From Primula veris (lineage: Eukaryota > Streptophyta > Magnoliopsida > Ericales > Primulaceae): a DNA stretch of 64,000 nt. Both the position numbers and the translations under genes were made by a program. The stretch lies in assembly GCA_963682055.1 (NCBI GenBank), contig OY821751.1, forward strand, positions 11,470,001-11,534,000, in the 5' to 3' direction. Of the stretch, positions 1 through 12,424 are shown piece after piece (position 1 is the first letter of the stretch; each line of letters begins with the position of its first letter). Under the pieces are notes generated by a model that worked only from the letters and a program-made list of their open reading frames with translations, did no database searches and had not been told where the DNA came from.

Positions 1-374
1 CTACACGACCAAAAGGTTTTAACCAAATTATATAAGAAGAACTAAACAAATGCAATTTGCCCGTAGGCTACAACCTCAAAACTGTTCTAAAATAAAAAGA
101 AAGCGAAAGCCCCGAACCCATGTGATGGATTCCAATGGTTCCTATCCAAACGCCTCAACCTATAATTTACCTGAAATACAAAACTGTAACGGTGAGTCCC
201 ACACACATAACTAGATGGGACGGCACCACTAAATACCGTCACTCCATCCCATAGATGCAAGAGCTCACAAATTCTACAACTACGATAATCGACGTATAAA
301 AATAAATATAATGACATTCTACAACGAGATAAATTAAATAAATTAAATAACATCAACACACATCTATAGCATAC

Positions 375-735
375 ATGGACCTCTCACGCCACCTACCCCA
401 GTCTGTAAGGTAGGTCATTCCCTATCCCTTCGGTCGTCTTATGTCCCCGGAATTAGGGAGAGACATAGACCATTGCAACATAAAAGTAGATTTATAGTGC
501 GCACTTGGACCTCTCACGCCACTCGTCCCAGTCCGTAAGACGAGTCATTCGCTATCCCTTCGGCCGTCTTATGTTCCCGGAATTAGGCAAAGACATAGAC
601 CATTGCTAACATAAAAGTAAATATAGTGCACACTGTGACCTCTCACGCCACTCACCCCATTCCGTAAGACGAGTCATTTCCTATCCCCTCGGCCGTCTTC
701 TGTCCCCGGAATTAGTGAGAGACAGAGACCATTGC
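375..735 (-). repeat. Threefold hairpin-forming unit inside gypsy LTR (partial LTR copy)
   Basis: Three units of about 120-130 bases, reverse complement of the units at 31980-32341. Each contains the conserved loop TTACGGACTGG (one unit varies) flanked by a short inverted repeat. Here the stems read ACCTACC/GGTAGGT and ACTCGTC/GACGAGT in two units, and a wobble version in the third. Confidence 0.8.
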
Positions 736-1334
736 CACTACTGCTAAATTACAAGGCCTCGGCCAATAATATAAAATCATTCAATTAACACAATCTCATA
801 CGTATAAATATTAAGGCCTCGGCCAATAATATTATACTATTCAAATAACACAATCTCATACGTCACATAACGTAATACAACATAACCCAAAAGCATAGGT
901 GCTAGATTCACAACTAGGCAAACAACTCTAATCAACATAAAAACTCATTCAAGCATTTTAACAAACACCTTGTAAGCATAAACTACAATTCATCTTTATT
1001 ACACAATAAATTACCCAATTTATCAACAATTATAATAACACAATAGCAATACATAAAGACATGCAAACCCATCCATATTCTCATTAATCCGAAATTAACA
1101 CGACTAGATCCTCAATTTCTCCAATTCAAATAAGTGAATTAAACATATAACAAATAAACCCAATTAACAATTTATAAACTTAATTAAGATAAAAGGCATA
1201 AACCCCCAATTTCTAATATACGCAAAATCAAATCCTAACATACACCCTCGTCTAGTCGCAATGGATAACCCCCGTTACCTTAGTGCGTAGAAGAGATGCT
1301 TCCGGTAAGAACCCGCTAATGGTGGCTTCCTCCT

Positions 1335-1429
1335 CTTCTTCTTCTTCTTCTTCTTCTTCTTCTTCTTCTTCTTCTTCTTCTTCTTCTTCTTCTTCTTCTT
1401 CTTCTTCTTCTTCTTCTTCTTCTTCTTCT
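1335..1429 (+). repeat. CTT/GAA trinucleotide microsatellite
   Basis: About 31 uninterrupted CTT units. In LTR sense this is a GAA tract. The other LTRs of the family have only about four or five AAG units at the homologous place, so it expanded in this copy. Confidence 0.97.
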
Positions 1430-1812
1430 CCTTCTTTTTCTCTCTTTTCTCTCTTTTTCTCTCTTGTATTTGGTTGGTTTTTGTTTTGAAAATGGCTGAA
1501 AATAGGTTTAGGAAAACTGTTTTTAGATAGTTTGTGGTAACGAACTATTTGGTCCCCAAAGTTCTAAAAGTTAACCCTAATCCAAAAATATAGTTTTACT
1601 ACTGAAAAATAACAAATATTTAGAAACAAAACTATTGGGTCCTTTTTATTTATAAAATTAGTGACAAGTTTTAAAAATAAAGTTTTTTGGAAGAGTTTCG
1701 GTTTTTGGCTAAAAATTAGTCGAGTGACCGGTTTTTGGTAAAATTTGAATAAAAAGTTTTTGGATAAATTAATTCCTAATTAAAAACACTTATAAAAATA
1801 CGGGATGTTACA

Positions 1813-3765
1813 CCAGGTCTTCTTGAATATGATTGGTATTGCACAAGAACATCATGATTATATGTGTTTCAGAATCAAGTTGTCATAAAATCCACTATGG
1901 ATTCAAATCTTTCTTGTAATAGTAGTTTTGTTCAGAATAAGCCAAGTTTATGGAATTTTAGATTAGGTCATCCTTCTTGGTTTGTTAGTAAACTCATTTC
2001 AGCTAATATTGGTGATTTTTCTTATATTAATAAAGATAATGCTGTTTGTGAAGTTTGTCATGTTTCTAAGCATCATAGATCTTATTTCTCTTCTAGAAGT
2101 ACTATGACTATGCTTTTGAAATTATTCATTATGATTTGTGGGGACCGTATACCGTTTCTACGCATTCTGGAGAACATTTTTTTTATAACTATAGGTTATG
2201 ATTACACCTGGGGTATTTGGAATTTTCTATTAAAAAACAAGTCTGAAACTGCTGCTATATTACCTATTTTTCATCAAATGATTCTAACTCGGTTTAATTT
2301 GAAAATTTAAATATTAAGATCAAATAATGATACTGAATTTTACTTAGTTTTTTTTTGTGCTAATAATGGGATCATTCATCAGACTAGTTGTGTAGATACA
2401 CCACAACAAAATGAGGTAGTGGAAAGAAAGTGCCAACACCTTCTTAATATATCAAGAGCACTTAGATTTCAGTATTCTTTTCCTCTTTCTTTTTTGGGAG
2501 AATGTGTTTTAACTGCAGGTTATTTAATCAATAGGATGCCAACACCTTTATTAAGTAATAAATCATCTTATGAAATGTTATATTCCAAGAAATCTACTTA
2601 TGATCATTTAAAAGCTTTTGAGTGTTTATGTTTTGCTAGCATTTTAGCCAGAAATAGAACTAAGTTTGATAAAAGAGAAATAAAGTGTGTTATGATTAGA
2701 TATGGTACAAGAACTAAACTTTATGAATATGATGGTATAGTAGAAAGATATAAAGCTAGCCTTGTTGCTAAGGGATACACACAGTTAAAAGATATAGATT
2801 ATGATGCCACTTTTTCACAAGTTGCTAAAATGACAAGAATTATAGCATTTTTTAGCTATTGCAGCTTCAAAAAATTACTTTTTGTCAAAAATTGATGTAA
2901 ATAATGCTTTTTTGCATGACTAGATTGATGAAGAGGTTTATATGATTGTACCACCTGGCTTTCAGCAAACTAAATTTGCTTATTTAGTTTGCAAATTACA
3001 AAAATCACTTTATGGTTTAAAAAAGTCTTCTAGACAATGGTTTCAAAATTAAGTAATGCTTTATTAGACTTTGGTTTTATTCAGTAGCTGATCATTCTTT
3101 GTTTACTTACAATAAAAATGGAATTTTTTTAGCATTACTTGTTTATGTAGATGATATTCTGTTATGTAGTTCTTGTTCTCAATTAATCGAACAACTGTAA
3201 GATTTCTAGAATACTAAATTTCAGCTGAAGGATTTGGGCTCAATCTGTTATTTTTTTGGACTTGAGGTAGCTAAATATAGTATTGGTATACATGTGTGCC
3301 AGAGAAAATATGCTTTATAATTATTAGTTGATGCATGTCATTTAGCTGTAAAGTCATATTTATTTCCCATGGATATTAAGTCTAAATTTATATCTAAAGA
3401 TACTGACTTATTAGAAGTTATCACGAAATATAGACGGTTAATATGGAGATTATTGTATTTGACTATTATAAGGCCTGGTATTAGTTTTGTTGTTCATGTT
3501 TTAAGTCAGTTTTAATGCTGCACTTAGAATTTTGCCCTAAGTCAGTTTTAAGTCAGTTACTGATCTTAATTTGAAAGCATTTACTGATTCTGATTGGGCT
3601 GCATGTGTAGATAGTAGGAGATCACTAATAGAGTTTTGTGTTTATTTGGGTAATTAACTTATTTCTTGGAAAAGTAAGAAGTAACATACAATATCTATTT
3701 CTATTTCTATTTATATACATCATCTTATAGGGCAAAAGCAGAATATAGGGCAATAGCTACCACCA
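1813..3765 (+). pseudogene. Decayed Ty1/copia pol (GAG-pre-integrase, integrase, RT, RNase H)
   Basis: Remains of a copia polyprotein in several frames. In order: a GAG-pre-integrase zinc-binding remnant (FRLGHPS, then CEVCH) near 1950-2090; the integrase 3' part including QNEVVERK and a LINRMPTP segment at 2410-2600; the RT start (YKASLVAKGYTQ) at 2748; an RT core with LVYVDDILLCSS near 3137; and the RNase H segment FTDSDWAACVDSRRS near 3580. Frameshifts and stops break it at many points, so no functional protein is possible. No LTR flanks it; its left part is cut by the gypsy LTR ending at 1812. The family is clear from motif order (integrase before RT), which is diagnostic of copia. Confidence 0.85.
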
Positions 3766-6133
3766 GTGATTCTATTTCTATTTATATACATCGTCTTATA
3801 TTCATGATAGATGTTATTTAATTATATGAATGATTTGTGTACTCACCCGTGTTTTCAAAAGAGAAATCTTAACTAAAACATTGTTGTAAGAGCTATGCTA
3901 AAAGCATAAAAAGTGTACGCTTTTAGCACTCTCAAAAGCAGAAAACTAACTTTTCCGAGCTTTGAATCGAGTTTTTATTATTATAAAGCGCGCTTTTCAA
4001 AATATTGATAGTCATTAGCCTTAATATTAGTTTATTTAGTCTTAATATTAATTGCAATGAATTAATTTAATTGCTCCGTATGCCTTAGAGAATGATAGGG
4101 TGCATAGCTATGCACATGCAGTCGTGAACCTCTTATGAGAACCCATCCAATTTAGTACCTTGTAGTAAGTCGAGTAATTTATTTTGAGGATGCTCTTAGA
4201 AGGCCTCGTCGCCTTGACCAACGTGATGTATCTAGAGCTTCATGCCCCAACACTGTTTACAAAACAAAACTAGAGAACTTGTCGACTCCCACTCTAATGG
4301 CAGAAGCTTTGGAGTTTAAGAGTTGCATGTGTTTGGGCAAAAGATAAGGACAAAGTGTGTGTTATGGTCAAATAAATTCAAGGTAATAAAGGGCTGTTCC
4401 AATGCGTTATGGGAGTTTCGTTGGAAATTGAAATGATCATTGAGAATATCGTAGTCTATAAAGAAGGCATAAAATGGAGCTTTATTTGGGGTCCAAGAAC
4501 TACAATAAGTAGACGGGAAAATTGTTTTACTAATTATGCTATAATTAAAATCAAAAGTACACACCTTTTCTACTTGCCTTGCTATAGTTGAGGTTCCTTC
4601 TTGTCCGGGATCTAAATAGAAGTAAGTCTTCGTTTATCTCCAAAATAAAAATAAAAATAAGGAGCAATTTGGTGCCAACTTAATATCAAGCCATTTTCAA
4701 GAGAAACTTTAGACGTTTCTCACAAGAAAAAGATGTATGAATTTTGAACCTAATTGTAAAAAACTGTAAGGAATAGTCAACTCACAAAACATTGGGCATA
4801 ACTGGTAATTAAGAAAGTTGATTAGGTATATATATTCTGACAACGGTTTGGTTTGTGATTCACTGGTTTAACAAATGAACTAAAACCAAATAATTACACC
4901 GACTCAAAGTCCGGTCCGAGTCTGATAATATTGGTAGGTAATGTCTTATCAACGCCCTTTTTTATGTATATTAAGAGGCCCATTTGGCATTCTTGCTATT
5001 CTAACCCTAAAATAAGAAGAAAAAAACAGACATAGCGGCGGAGAAAAATGTTGATCGTCGTTTCCAACCGTAGACTTGATGACACATTTCTCTATATATA
5101 GGATTATATCCCCATCTTTTTCCTCACAATCTTAAACCTGAAAACTTTTCATTATAAGAAATTCAGAAGTAGTAAGTAAACTTGGGAAATGTTTATGTAG
5201 CTATGAGCAGAATGAAGGATGGAGATGTAGACAACGGAGACGAAGACGATATGGTAAGGGAAAACATAAAGCAAGCTACATTCGATCATCAACAAATACC
5301 ATAAAAATCTATTCCAAGGTACTTTTTCTCATGTCCCTACGAATAAACGTGAATGAATATAAAAAGATGAAATGCGGATGAAAGGATCTAAAGTTATGCA
5401 ATATTATATTTGTGCAAGTGTGTGATTTTTAACACCGGTCTAGCGCCGTCTGGTGTTTTACTGATTAATTTTTATCCTTCAGTACATGGACATCCCGAGT
5501 CGTAATGAGGAAATGCTGCATTCCTTGGAATTTTTTTTGGCAAAAACTATACAAGTCTTTTTCTTTATAAGTGTAAATCGTAATTATCTTCAGTTTGAAT
5601 CAGATAATATTTATTTATTTTATTAAAATGATAAAATAATTCAAAATGTTCATTCATTGTTGATATAAATGGATATAGATGATTGATTACTCATTTCTGC
5701 ATGTTATGATAAATCATTTCTTCAAAATTTGATCTGTAAGGCTTAATTTGTCTTACTAGTTTTTCCTAATCCGTTAATATAGTTTATATCTATTAACATA
5801 GGTCTTGTTTATCACAAAATCTTGTCTATTAATTTTTGCTATACGTGCAACGATTTTGTTTTTGCATAAAATTAAGGATAGAATACAATTTTGTCTATTA
5901 ATCAAGAAAAAATTAAACGTGCAACGATAAAATTAGATTTCATTATGAAGAATGAAATTTTCCTTGTAACGCAGTTACATGTAGAACAAGTTTTATGTCT
6001 AATCACGGCAAAAATTATATGCGAGATGGCAAAATTATAATTTTTTTAATTCAAAATTAGATTTGATATGGCTTCTCATCTAATATAGTTACGGATACAA
6101 CATAGATTATGTCCATGAAAACTAAATTTATAC
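3766..6133 (+). repeat. Segmental direct repeat, copy 1 (degenerate)
   Basis: Matches 61855-64000 in the same orientation with high identity over its whole length. It starts right after the RNase H remnant of the copia pol. Copy 1 carries about 235 extra bases (roughly 4267-4501) that copy 2 lacks. It includes a TATA-like promoter region around 5093 and the first exons of an unknown gene. Copy 2 runs off the window, so the true length is unknown. There are no LTR-like TG...CA ends, primer-binding site or polypurine tract, so these are not the LTRs of one element. Confidence 0.9.
5203..5560 (+). pseudogene. 5' end of unknown gene, broken copy 1
   Basis: Counterpart of the gene start at 63060. 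The ATG at 5203 opens an acidic N-terminus (MKDGDVDNGDEDDMVRENIK) preceded by a TATATATA motif at about 5093. Relative to copy 2 it has lost nine in-frame bases after codon 32 and carries GAA to TAA immediately after, giving a stop at 5302. The second exon, expected after the acceptor at about 5482, has a one-base deletion in a C run (CCCGAG versus CCCCGAG) and a lysine-codon run altered to T residues, and the donor that follows copy 2's exon 2 is changed. It is therefore a pseudogene of the right-edge gene. The function is not recognised. Confidence 0.6.
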
Positions 6134-6427
6134 AAGGACACATTCTCTTTTTTAGTTAGTTGTAAAAATATACTTACGCCCAATTAAATTATCAAAAACC
6201 TAACTTCAAAAAAATCGATGATAAATAACGTATCTCCAATAAAAACTCAAAAACCTCCACTCATCCCTATCTTTGCTCTCTTTGTCTCCACGCTCTATCT
6301 CCGCTCCCTTTGTCATATCTTTATCTTTGCTCTCTCTCTCCCTCCTCTCTATCTCCACTCTCCCTCTCTGTCTATACTCTCTTTCCTTACTTATCTCCAC
6401 CCTTTGTTCCGCTCTCTCTCACACACT
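6134..6427. other. Low-complexity CT-rich spacer
   Basis: AT-rich sequence followed by CT-rich sequence (about 6240-6420). Open frames here are low-complexity and I see no gene. Confidence 0.6.
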
Positions 6428-9081
6428 CCGTCCATAACTGAAATACATCTAACTCCCATGTTCTCCACATGTCTATTAAAAGTATTCACCGAAAGACTTT
6501 TAGTGAATAGATCTGCTAGGTTGTTCGCCGATTCAATCTTAGTCACCACCACGTATCCTCTTTCCATGATCTCTCAGATAACGTGATACTTCCTCTGAAT
6601 GTGCTTAGCCTTCTTGTGTGTTCGAGGTTCCTTTGCATTTGCAACCGCCACACTATGATCACAATAAAGTGTAACAAGAAATTGTGCAGAAGGTACCACA
6701 CCAAGATCCAATAGGAAATTCCGGAGCCACAGAGCCTCTTTAGCTACCTCATTGGCAGCCACATACTCGGTTTCCATAGTTGAATCAACAACTCAATCTT
6801 TCTTGATACTTCTCCAACTAATGGCTCCAACTCCTAATATGGGCACATTTTCATAGGTTGATTTTCTGGAATGCATATCTGACTGAAAGTCTGAGTCTGT
6901 ATACCCAGTAGGCACTAGACTATCCGTATCATAAACCAACATGTAATCTTTAATTGTTTTCAGATACTAGATTATATTTTTTAATACTGTCAAATGTTCA
7001 TGTCCCGGATTAGACTGAAATCTGCTAACCATGCCAACCACAAAGCAGATATCAGATATAGTACAGAGCATTGCATACATCAGGCTTTCTACTACTGAAG
7101 CATAAGAAACTGTCTTCATCTAATCTATCTCAATCTGAGTCGTAGGACACTGATTGCTTGATAAATGTATTTCATGCTTGAAAGGTAAAACACATTTCTT
7201 GGAATCTCGCATGCTGTAACGGGATACAATATCATTGATATAGGATGCCTGGGATAAGCCCAACATTCTTTGTTTCCATTCATGTATAAGTTTGATCCCG
7301 AGAAGGTGACCGGCTTCTCCTAAATCATTCATATTGAATTGTCCAGACAACCATACTTTGACCGCTGATAGTTCTCCTACATCGTTTCTGATTACATCGT
7401 CAACATATAGTTTTAAAAACACATTAACACCTCCATCATGCTTCATGGAAACACATGGCTCATCATAACTTTGATTAAAATCATAAGACTTAATGGGTTC
7501 GTCAAAGCGATTATTCCAAGACCCCAATGCTTGCTTAAGCCCATAAAAGGACCTTTTAAGCTTGCACACTAAATGTTCTTGGTCTTTGCTATGAATCCAT
7601 CTGGTTGTACCATATAGATGTGTTTGACATCCATTTGCCAAATTTCGTAATCGAAATGAGCCGCAATGGACAGGAGAATCTGGATAGACTTTTGCATGTC
7701 TACCGGTGAAAAAGTCTCCTCATAATTGACCCCTTCTTTCTGAGTAAAACCATTCTCAACAAGTCTTGCCTTAAAAGTTCTCACCTTCCCATCTAATCCT
7801 CTCTTGATTTTGTAGATCCACTTGCATCCGATGGGTTTTATCCCCTCGGGTGGTTCTACAAGCTTCCAGACCTGATTAGAGTACATAGACTCCATCTCAG
7901 CATTCATTGTCTTTTGCCAGAGTTCTGCATTTCTGTTCTAAAGTGAATCTCTATAGTTAACTGGTTCGGTATCCAACCCTTCCGGGATCCTCTCGAAAGA
8001 TTATCCCAAGAGTGTGTACCTCACTGGAGGGTTTATAGTCCTTCACTACAATGAGGTATGCTAGCATTATCTAATGGTATTGACTCTGTGTCTTGTATTA
8101 CTTCTTGTTATATGAATAACTTAGAAATCTGCTCTCGCAAGTTCTTTCTCATCTCTTCTGAAACAATCCTACTTCTGGGTTTGTGGTTCATGGAAAATAC
8201 TTCTTCTAAGAATCAGGCATTAGTGATAAACATGACCTTGTGATCCTTAGGACAGTAGAATAAAACACCTTTCATTCCTTTAGGGTATGCAACAAATAAA
8301 CAAACATCTGTTCCTGACTTTAACATGTCAGTCTTTAGCTTCAGCACATGTGTCGGACTACCCCACACTCGAACATGTCTTAGACTAGGCTTACGCCCAG
8401 TCCACAATTCTGTGGGTGTAGTTGGTACTAACTTCGAAGGTATCAAGTTAAGAACATATGCATCCATTTCTAATGTATGTCCCCATAACAAATCTGGTAA
8501 ATCCGAGTAACTCATCATAGATTTAACCATATCCATAAGCGTCCTATTCCTCCTATCCGCTACACCATTTTGCTGTGGCATAACAGGTGCAGACAACTGA
8601 GAGGTAATACCTTCCACTGATAAGTATTCCAAGAATTCTTCAAAGAGGTCTTCGCCACTACGATCAGATCATAGTGTCTTGATACATTTTCCATGATACT
8701 TCTCCACTTCTTCCTTAAATGTCTTGAATTTCTCAAAACATTCAGATTTGTGGGTCATCAAATAAATGTAACCATATCTAGAGTAATCATCGATGAATGT
8801 GACAAAATACGCATAACCTCCTATTTTTTGGATATTTAAGAGTCTACATAAACCAGAATTAATTAATTCTAATGTTTCAATAACTCTATTTCCTTTGGCC
8901 GAAAACGGCCGCTTTGTCATCTTACTTTCTAAACACGATTCACAGACTGGGAATGCCTCCACTTCCAATCAGCCTAAAGATCTATATTTAACCAGTCTTG
9001 TAATTCGATTTAGATTAATAAAACCTAAGCGCAAAAGCCAAATATACATTTCATTCATTTCCGAAGGACTTTTGCTCTTTC
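6428..9081 (-). pseudogene. Decayed Ty1/copia pol, minus strand
   Basis: Reading the minus strand from 9081: GAG-pre-integrase remnant (RLGFINLNRITRLVK, CESCLESKMTKRPF) at 9080-8900; integrase core with FVTFIDDYSRYGYIY at about 8820; integrase C-terminal half with QQNGVADRRNRTL at 8590; RT start with GCKWIYKIKRGLDGKV and KARLVENGFTQKEG at 7830-7730; RT core with LKLYVDDV near 7410 and LGEAGHLLGIKL at 7310; RNase H with METEYVAANEVAKEALWLR at 6777; and the tail LADLFTKSLSVNTF near 6530. Several frameshifts and stops separate these blocks. Integrase before RT marks it as copia. No LTRs or gag are visible, so it is a truncated relic. Confidence 0.87.
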
Positions 9082-9627
9082 GTGGTATATAACCAAATTG
9101 TAGCAATGAACAGTATGTGATACAATGCATTTGTTTTGTAAATGGCGATGATAATACTCCATTTATAGGTGAGAGTGTAGATTTCTTGATAATACTACTG
9201 ACATAGTGACATTTATAAGAAAAGTTGTAACTTACATCTGGGTGATGCTAGTTCATAATTCAATATCTTTTAATGGGTTACGATCTAACCCAAATCCCAT
9301 AAATCAAAAACTTGTTATCCAACTTCATATATGTACAAAATACAACCACAATAGATATTATTTCACTAAAAAACCATAACCCCATGAGACATAGCCTAGT
9401 TGATATGCAATTGAACTGAAAGGGGTTTTTAGATAAAGGGTAGTTTACCCCATTATATGAACATATTGTGTCATGTATTTAAAACTAGTTACTATTTGTT
9501 TGCAATTGAAACTGTGAGAACCAAAAAAGTTCTTTATATGTACAGACAAAATATAAGAAGATATATGGTCATTGTTGGCACTAAAATCCGTACACTTTTG
9601 GCCAAATTGGTTTGTGTTAGCTGTGCA
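9082..9627. other. Intergenic, nothing recognised
   Basis: AT-rich sequence between the copia pol and the response-regulator inverted repeat. No coding signature, terminal repeat or RNA gene that I can support. Confidence 0.5.
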
Positions 9628-9758
9628 TTGTACCTTCATGCTTCTCTCTTGTTTATGGTCTCATTTGTTGCTCTTTTCTTCGAGTTTGCTGTGTTATTCT
9701 GTTTGATAATATTCAGTTTCTTTAATTATTCAGGAATGATTAATAATTACTCACTTAC

Positions 9759-9925
9759 CATTGTCATCCACATTAGCCTTGGAAAATTTATGTGCCATTC
9801 CATGTTTCCACAACCTTTTAATAGTTTCCAAACCAATTGGTTTTCTTAGGTATACATACTCCCCATTTCGAAGGGCCTCCCTCACAGCCATGGAGTCATT
9901 AATATAACTGGATATCAGGGCCAAA
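9759..9925 (-). pseudogene. Receiver-domain C-terminal exon, response-regulator-like
   Basis: The minus-strand peptide reads SSYINDSMAVREALRNGEY, then VYLRKPIGLETIKRLWKHG, followed by an exon end and GTAAGT donor at 9758. This matches the last part of plant response-regulator receiver domains: the beta-4/alpha-4 stretch, the conserved Lys-Pro of beta-5, and the alpha-5 helix ending in LW(K/Q)H. The exon start is uncertain because the left copy has lost bases there compared with the right arm. It is a fragment, since the phospho-acceptor part lies in another exon beyond the 1.62-kb insertion. Type-B ARR or pseudo-response-regulator relatives are likeliest, but the exact subfamily cannot be fixed. 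Confidence 0.55.
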
Positions 9926-10051
9926 GGTAGGTAATTCTTTTTTATCAATATGGTTTACAACAATATTTAACTATTAATGACATAAAAAAAGAAAAGGACA
10001 TAATGTATTACAGTAATAGACAGTATCATTTCTATAACCTTGACAAACAAG

Positions 10052-11671
10052 TGTTAGACCTGATGACAAACCTAGACGGGCTTTGAAGAGTTTTTACTGT
10101 TTTAAAAAACTTTTCTTTACTTAATTAAAACAACGGCTTAGGTTGGTTTATAAATATATATATTAAAGAAAACTATGTGTAAACAAGTCTACACAAACTC
10201 CAAAGTATAAGCAGTGGAATATATAATATATACAAATATATTACTTGACAGTTTTCAGGCAACCAGATGGCACACACAATCACAATAGTTATATGACGAC
10301 CCAACTACATTATTAGCACAAGTTGATTTTAGATGCACACTGATTTGTCTAGCTATCGACAAATGAAAATATTAACTTAAAAGTTAATTCTATTTGTTTG
10401 CTTTGGACTATCCAGCTATCGATGAATAGATATATCAATCAAATGATTGATAAGCATTTGTTTCGGAGGATCAGCTAAGTGGATACGCAGTTTTAGTAAC
10501 AATATAAATATCTATCAAGTTATACCAATGATATGCCAACATTATAAACTTGATAATTAAAGTGTAAGGATAGAAAGTATGTGACGCAAAGATTTATCCA
10601 GCTTCGGCTCAAGTTGAGCCTATGTCCTGTCCCCAAGTCCAATCGGATCTTGACCTTTTTATATTCAAACAAATACTTCCTTTAGGGCATTGTACTCTTT
10701 ACAAACACACTTCCTTAGGGGCATAGCTACCCATAAACTCACTTCTCCTTAAGGGAAAAGCTACCCACGTAACTACTTTTCTTTAATGGATAAAGTAATT
10801 AAAAAATTTGCCACTCACAACATGACTTTGGATCTAGGATCTAAAAACATTTTCCTACTTGAAATTGTACATGAGTTGAACATTCAATAAGTTATATCAA
10901 CCTTATTTAAAACCAATCTATCGATGTTATTGATGGTATAAACAGAGGTTGGATCACACAAACACAAAAATAATGAAATGTTTACAAATAATACGTCCCA
11001 AACAAATTACTCTCTTCACTCAATATAATATGATATAACTACTCTTGAGAACTGTGCGGCTTGGATTGAAGGCAAGACGGCGTCGGTGTAGAATCAAGTT
11101 GACACGGCTTCGCCTTTGAATGAAATGTGAGACCAAAGCCTTTGTATATTAGTTGGGAATAATGTGATGTTTTTTTTCTTCTGAACTCTTGATGTCTGTT
11201 TAGAGTTGAAGGTGTAATCATCCGTTGCTAGGGCTTCCCATTTGAATTTCAAAATTCAGTCCTTTCCAACTGGTTAACTTTGGATCCAACCGGCTGAACT
11301 CTGTAGTTTAGGATTATTATCTTGCCATTTTGAAATTCGTTCAGTTTTTCATTTGGTAGTTTTTTGAATTTCTTTCCGAGTCTTCAAAAAATGTATCTGT
11401 ACTTTCGATATACGTACACTATATCCAATCGGTTAATAACTTATCCGACGGTTGAAATTGTTAGTTACATATTTAACAAGTCCTTTGTTGATTCTTCTTT
11501 GGTTGTATACTCCATTTGTTTACTCTTATCAGTGTAGTTGTCTATCTGTGATGATCTAAAATAAACTCGTTGAAAGTATTTGTACATCGCTCGGCACTTG
11601 TTGGGTACATAAAATTCCAGTTTGTTATCATCAAAAAATAATTTAATATCGTAGAATTGAAAATTGGTGCA
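10052..11671 (+). mobile_element. Candidate 1.62-kb solo LTR inserted in left arm
   Basis: This stretch is absent from the right arm of the inverted repeat. It starts TGTTAGACC and ends TTGGTGCA, and is flanked by ACAAG (10047-10051) and ACAAA (11672-11676), a 5-base duplication with one mismatch. TG...CA ends and a 5-base duplication fit a solo LTR. It has no coding content. Inside are short imperfect repeats of a GCTACCCA-type motif around 10690-10770. The superfamily cannot be assigned from sequence alone. Confidence 0.5.
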
Positions 11672-11939
11672 ACAAAAACTATATTGCATTATTCAATTAT
11701 TCGACTCTTAAACTATCTGAACTAGCTTCCCCTCAGCAAAGCACAACTAATCATATTTCCGAAAAAATACAAAATTGTAAGGCTAGAAAGGAAAAAATCT
11801 ATATATGGACAGATGAGCCCCTGTGAGTTTGGAGAAAAATAAAAATAAAAATAAAAAGGCTCGAATGTTTTTGCCAAAACCAGGAACCTAGTTTAGAATT
11901 ACATTCCACCTTTTGGGGAAATCCATGTCATGTCGTATC

Positions 11940-12424
11940 TATATCTATATCTATATGAGTCTGGTGAATGAGGAACCCTGAAAATCCGGCTTCTAGTTCA
12001 TGTTTTACTTCAAGAAGATTTCGTAATTCATTGTACACCTCGTCATACTTTTTTCCACAAAAAATTGTATCACCAACAACGCCAGCAGATAAAAGATCTA
12101 TCTCCTCTTTGCATGACTCGTAATATTTTCTTTTACAAAGTCTGCCGGTGAAAACAGTATTTTTCTGAGCTTTACTCCTTTCGTAGAATTTCCATATGCA
12201 GTTGACATAGTGCCAATCAATAAGAGGAAGCGTATTTATGCCAATGCAACTTTGCTAACATGTTGATTGACAACCATCACAGCACATAGATCCCCTCTAT
12301 CACCATATAACCCACAAGCATTGACATTTTTATCAACATCCTCAATATTCAAATCATAAAAACCGCAACGCTTGACCTTATCTTGTTGGTTCTTTGCTTC
12401 TATCCGACCTCTTTTGCTTTGTCG
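11940..12424 (-). pseudogene. Receiver-domain N-terminal part, response-regulator-like (left arm)
   Basis: On the minus strand a peptide with CAVMVVNQHVSKVALA resembles the first strand and helix of a receiver domain (hydrophobic VMVV followed by residues where the acidic pair should be). Further on, CGKKYDEVYNELRNLL and the GFLIHQTHID block continue in shifted frames towards 11940. The acidic pair is replaced by NQ, and frameshifts break the reading frame. Linking this to the receiver fragment at 9759-9925 rests on both modules occurring in the same order in the right arm. The assignment is tentative. Confidence 0.4.

Larger units (their letters stand above)
1..1812 (-). mobile_element. Partial LTR of Ty3/gypsy family A, reverse orientation
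   Basis: The reverse complement starts TGTAACATCCCG at 1812 and aligns throughout with the two LTRs of the full-length gypsy element at 31037-40937. About 165 bases of the LTR's 3' end lie outside the window, so it is not possible to say whether this is a solo LTR or the 5' LTR of a minus-strand element extending left. It contains the family's threefold internal repeat (375-735) and an unusually long CTT tract. It interrupts a copia pol at 1813, so it is younger than that copia copy. The missing left end prevents a target-site duplication check. Confidence 0.88.
9628..12424 (-). repeat. Left arm of response-regulator-like inverted repeat
   Basis: Reverse-complement homologue of 12543-13749, with moderate divergence (clearly lower identity than the MET1 palindrome; not computed). 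The two arms face each other across about 118 bases (12425-12542). The left arm carries a 1.62-kb insertion (10052-11671) missing from the right arm. Homology ends at about 9628/13749, at the string TGCACA, beyond which the flanks are unrelated. Confidence 0.8.

Noticed and set aside
87..359. Short frame recurring in several LTR copies (also near 23426-23638 and 58257-58466)
   Set aside because: Lengths, starts and frames are not conserved between copies and it overlaps the non-coding LTR 3' region; similarity is explained by LTR homology.
1283..1489. Open frame with a very long polyserine run
   Set aside because: It is only the translation of the expanded CTT microsatellite in a reversed LTR.
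4409..4591. Small plus-strand frame in the part of copy 1 that copy 2 lacks
   Set aside because: No motif, no start context, and most of it is absent from the second copy; not supportable as a gene.
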